From an uncultured Clostridia bacterium (GTDB lineage: Bacteria > Bacillota > Clostridia > Lachnospirales > Lachnospiraceae): 33,376 bases of DNA. Each line of letters starts with the position of its first letter. The first letter of the stretch is position 1. The position numbers and the translations under genes are program-made. Below are positions 32,183 to 33,376 of the stretch, piece after piece. The DNA lies in contig CALBNS010000096.1 of assembly GCA_937896665.1 (NCBI GenBank), forward strand, positions 1-33,376, read 5' to 3'. Under the pieces are notes generated by a model. The model was not told where the DNA came from and ran no database searches. It worked only from the letters and a program-made list of their open reading frames with translations.

Positions 32183-33376
32183 ACCCATGAATAACTGTTT
32201 GATGTTTTCGATGATACCCAGGTTTCTTCGTTTCAGGGTTTCGATGATGGTCAGTATGGAGCAATACATCTGATGACCGCTTTCCTTTCTGAAGCCACCT
32301 GCCATTTTCTGCCGATTTTTTGCCTTTCTCAAATCGCGTTCTGAGATATTATTTTCAAAAGGCACAGAAAAATCATGAAGAAACAGTAAATGATTATGGC
32401 TGTACTTCTCCAATCGGTTCAGCAGTGTTTTTTCCTCTGATTTTGCATAGCGATGAGATGTCTTTTTGTTTTCTGTTCGTCCTTTTGTAATCAGAGCATG
32501 ATAGTTCTGTTCGTATTCCTTCAGCTTTTCTTCTGAGAAACTTGTAATTTCTTGCTCTATAAGTTCTTTTCGTGCTTTGTTTATTTCACATAGCAGAGAA
32601 ATCATTTCATCAGACCACTTATTTTTTGTCTCTTCGCTGTTTTTACGCAGATATCTGATGATATGGACATTACATTCGGCATGATCCGTCCCAAAATGAT
32701 ACATGGCGGTTTCGTGGTCATGCAAAAGAAACCCACCGTATTTTGAAAGAAATTCAATTTCCTTCAACGAATCAATGGATTTACTGTTCATTGCATGATA
32801 TACGACTGTTTCTTTCGTACTGAAATTTCGAATATAATTCTGGTTTCCATTTACAGTTACTGTAGTGGCATCGGTTGCAACTACAGGCTGGTTGAGCAGA
32901 TTGCTTTCAAGATTCTGAATGCTTTTCACTGAATTTTGGGCAAATTTTTTACAGAAGCCATAAATACTTCCGTCTGAAAGTGCAAGGACATCCCCACTTG
33001 CAGCATTTAAAAATGCTGCAATTCTGTCATTTGCCATTACCCCTTCACTGTAAAGAGATACTGCCAATGCTTTTACATTCTCACCATAAGTGACATCACT
33101 GCGGTATTCCGCAGGGATAGAGAATTTTCCATGTGTATCTGCATAGATGCGAACCTCTGTTACTACTGTTTCCACTCTTAAATCAACGATGTATTTTGTG
33201 ATATATTTTTTACCTGTCGAATCACCGATTGTTCTTATCTCGTGTCTGCATTCCCCAGAACGGATTTTTTCTTCAATACTGCTTTTAGTCAGAGTAGTTC
33301 CTCTGTGTCCTTTCTGACCGCCAGCTTTTTTCTCTGTTTTCTTTCTTCCATTAAATGTATTTGCCGGTTTACCGCC
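32165..33376 (-). CDS. IS66-family transposase (5' end outside window)
   Basis: DDE transposase of an IS66-type insertion sequence. The frame is open to the right window edge, so the GTG at 33173-33175 is not the start. The visible part begins GGKPANTFNGRKK and includes a GGQKGHRG stretch and the Cys/His-containing zinc-binding region. The catalytic acids are likely in VATDATTVTV, LLHDHETAMYHFG and NNISERDLRKAK, with AECNVHIIRYL typical of IS66. The last part, KNRQKMAGGFRKESG and ILTIIETLKRRN, is the IS66 C-terminus. The companion orfs (tnpA, tnpB), if any, lie outside. It reads intact as far as seen. Confidence 0.88.
   Translation of the reverse strand, partial: GGKPANTFNGRKKTEKKAGGQKGHRGTTLTKSSIEEKIRSGECRHEIRTIGDSTGKKYITKYIVDLRVETVVTEVRIYADTHGKFSIPAEYRSDVTYGENVKALAVSLYSEGVMANDRIAAFLNAASGDVLALSDGSIYGFCKKFAQNSVKSIQNLESNLLNQPVVATDATTVTVNGNQNYIRNFSTKETVVYHAMNSKSIDSLKEIEFLSKYGGFLLHDHETAMYHFGTDHAECNVHIIRYLRKNSEETKNKWSDEMISLLCEINKARKELIEQEITSFSEEKLKEYEQNYHALITKGRTENKKTSHRYAKSEEKTLLNRLEKYSHNHLLFLHDFSVPFENNISERDLRKAKNRQKMAGGFRKESGHQMYCSILTIIETLKRRNLGIIENIKQLFMGAPAIF

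Overview
The window looks like the chromosome of a spore-forming, low-GC Gram-positive anaerobe, most likely a Lachnospiraceae-type Clostridia. Evidence: the sporulation genes gpr and spoIIP, the Firmicutes order rimP-nusA-rnpM-ylxQ-infB-rbfA-nrnA-truB-ribF-rpsO, strong AGGAGG ribosome binding sites with several TTG/GTG starts, and a Tn916/Tn1549-type integrase. Genus cannot be fixed by reading alone.

Region 1 (about 1-5500) is accessory DNA at the end of an integrative element. A tyrosine integrase, cut by the left window edge, is followed by three AT-rich cargo modules: (a) an operon of a membrane-anchored helix-turn-helix protein, a small membrane protein and a zinc-ribbon membrane protein; (b) a two-helix membrane protein; (c) a protein with two HEPN-like repeats. 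The last codons of the integrase gene recur after module a (with the terminator) and after module b (shorter and diverged), so the integrase 3' end appears to be the point where cargo was added. The stretch 5261-5520 holds phased short repeats and a large dyad and probably contains the element boundary.

Region 2 (5521-12570) has a low-molecular-weight protein tyrosine phosphatase and a Uup/YfmR-like ABC-F ATPase, then a two-gene unit: a DUF2935 ferritin-like protein and a 1220-residue multicopper oxidase made of three double-cupredoxin repeats. In the oxidase the type 1 site and half of the trinuclear copper ligands lie in repeat 1 and the other half in repeat 2; repeat 3 has none. The size and plan recall MnxG, the manganese oxidase of marine Bacillus spores.

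Region 3 (12590-21400) holds ilvN-ilvC (branched-chain amino acids) behind a promoter with a palindrome over the start site, then a convergent rpsT, then gpr-spoIIP, then a type IIA topoisomerase pair that best fits topoisomerase IV (parE-parC).

Region 4 (21418-30059) is the conserved translation/transcription operon. It starts with a promoter and a leader hairpin that could be a NusA-controlled attenuator, and ends with rpsO, which has its own promoter inside the end of ribF, and a clear terminator. lysA and a lipoprotein gene follow. The right edge carries an IS66-family transposase on the minus strand, cut by the window end.

No tRNA, rRNA or CRISPR array was recognised.
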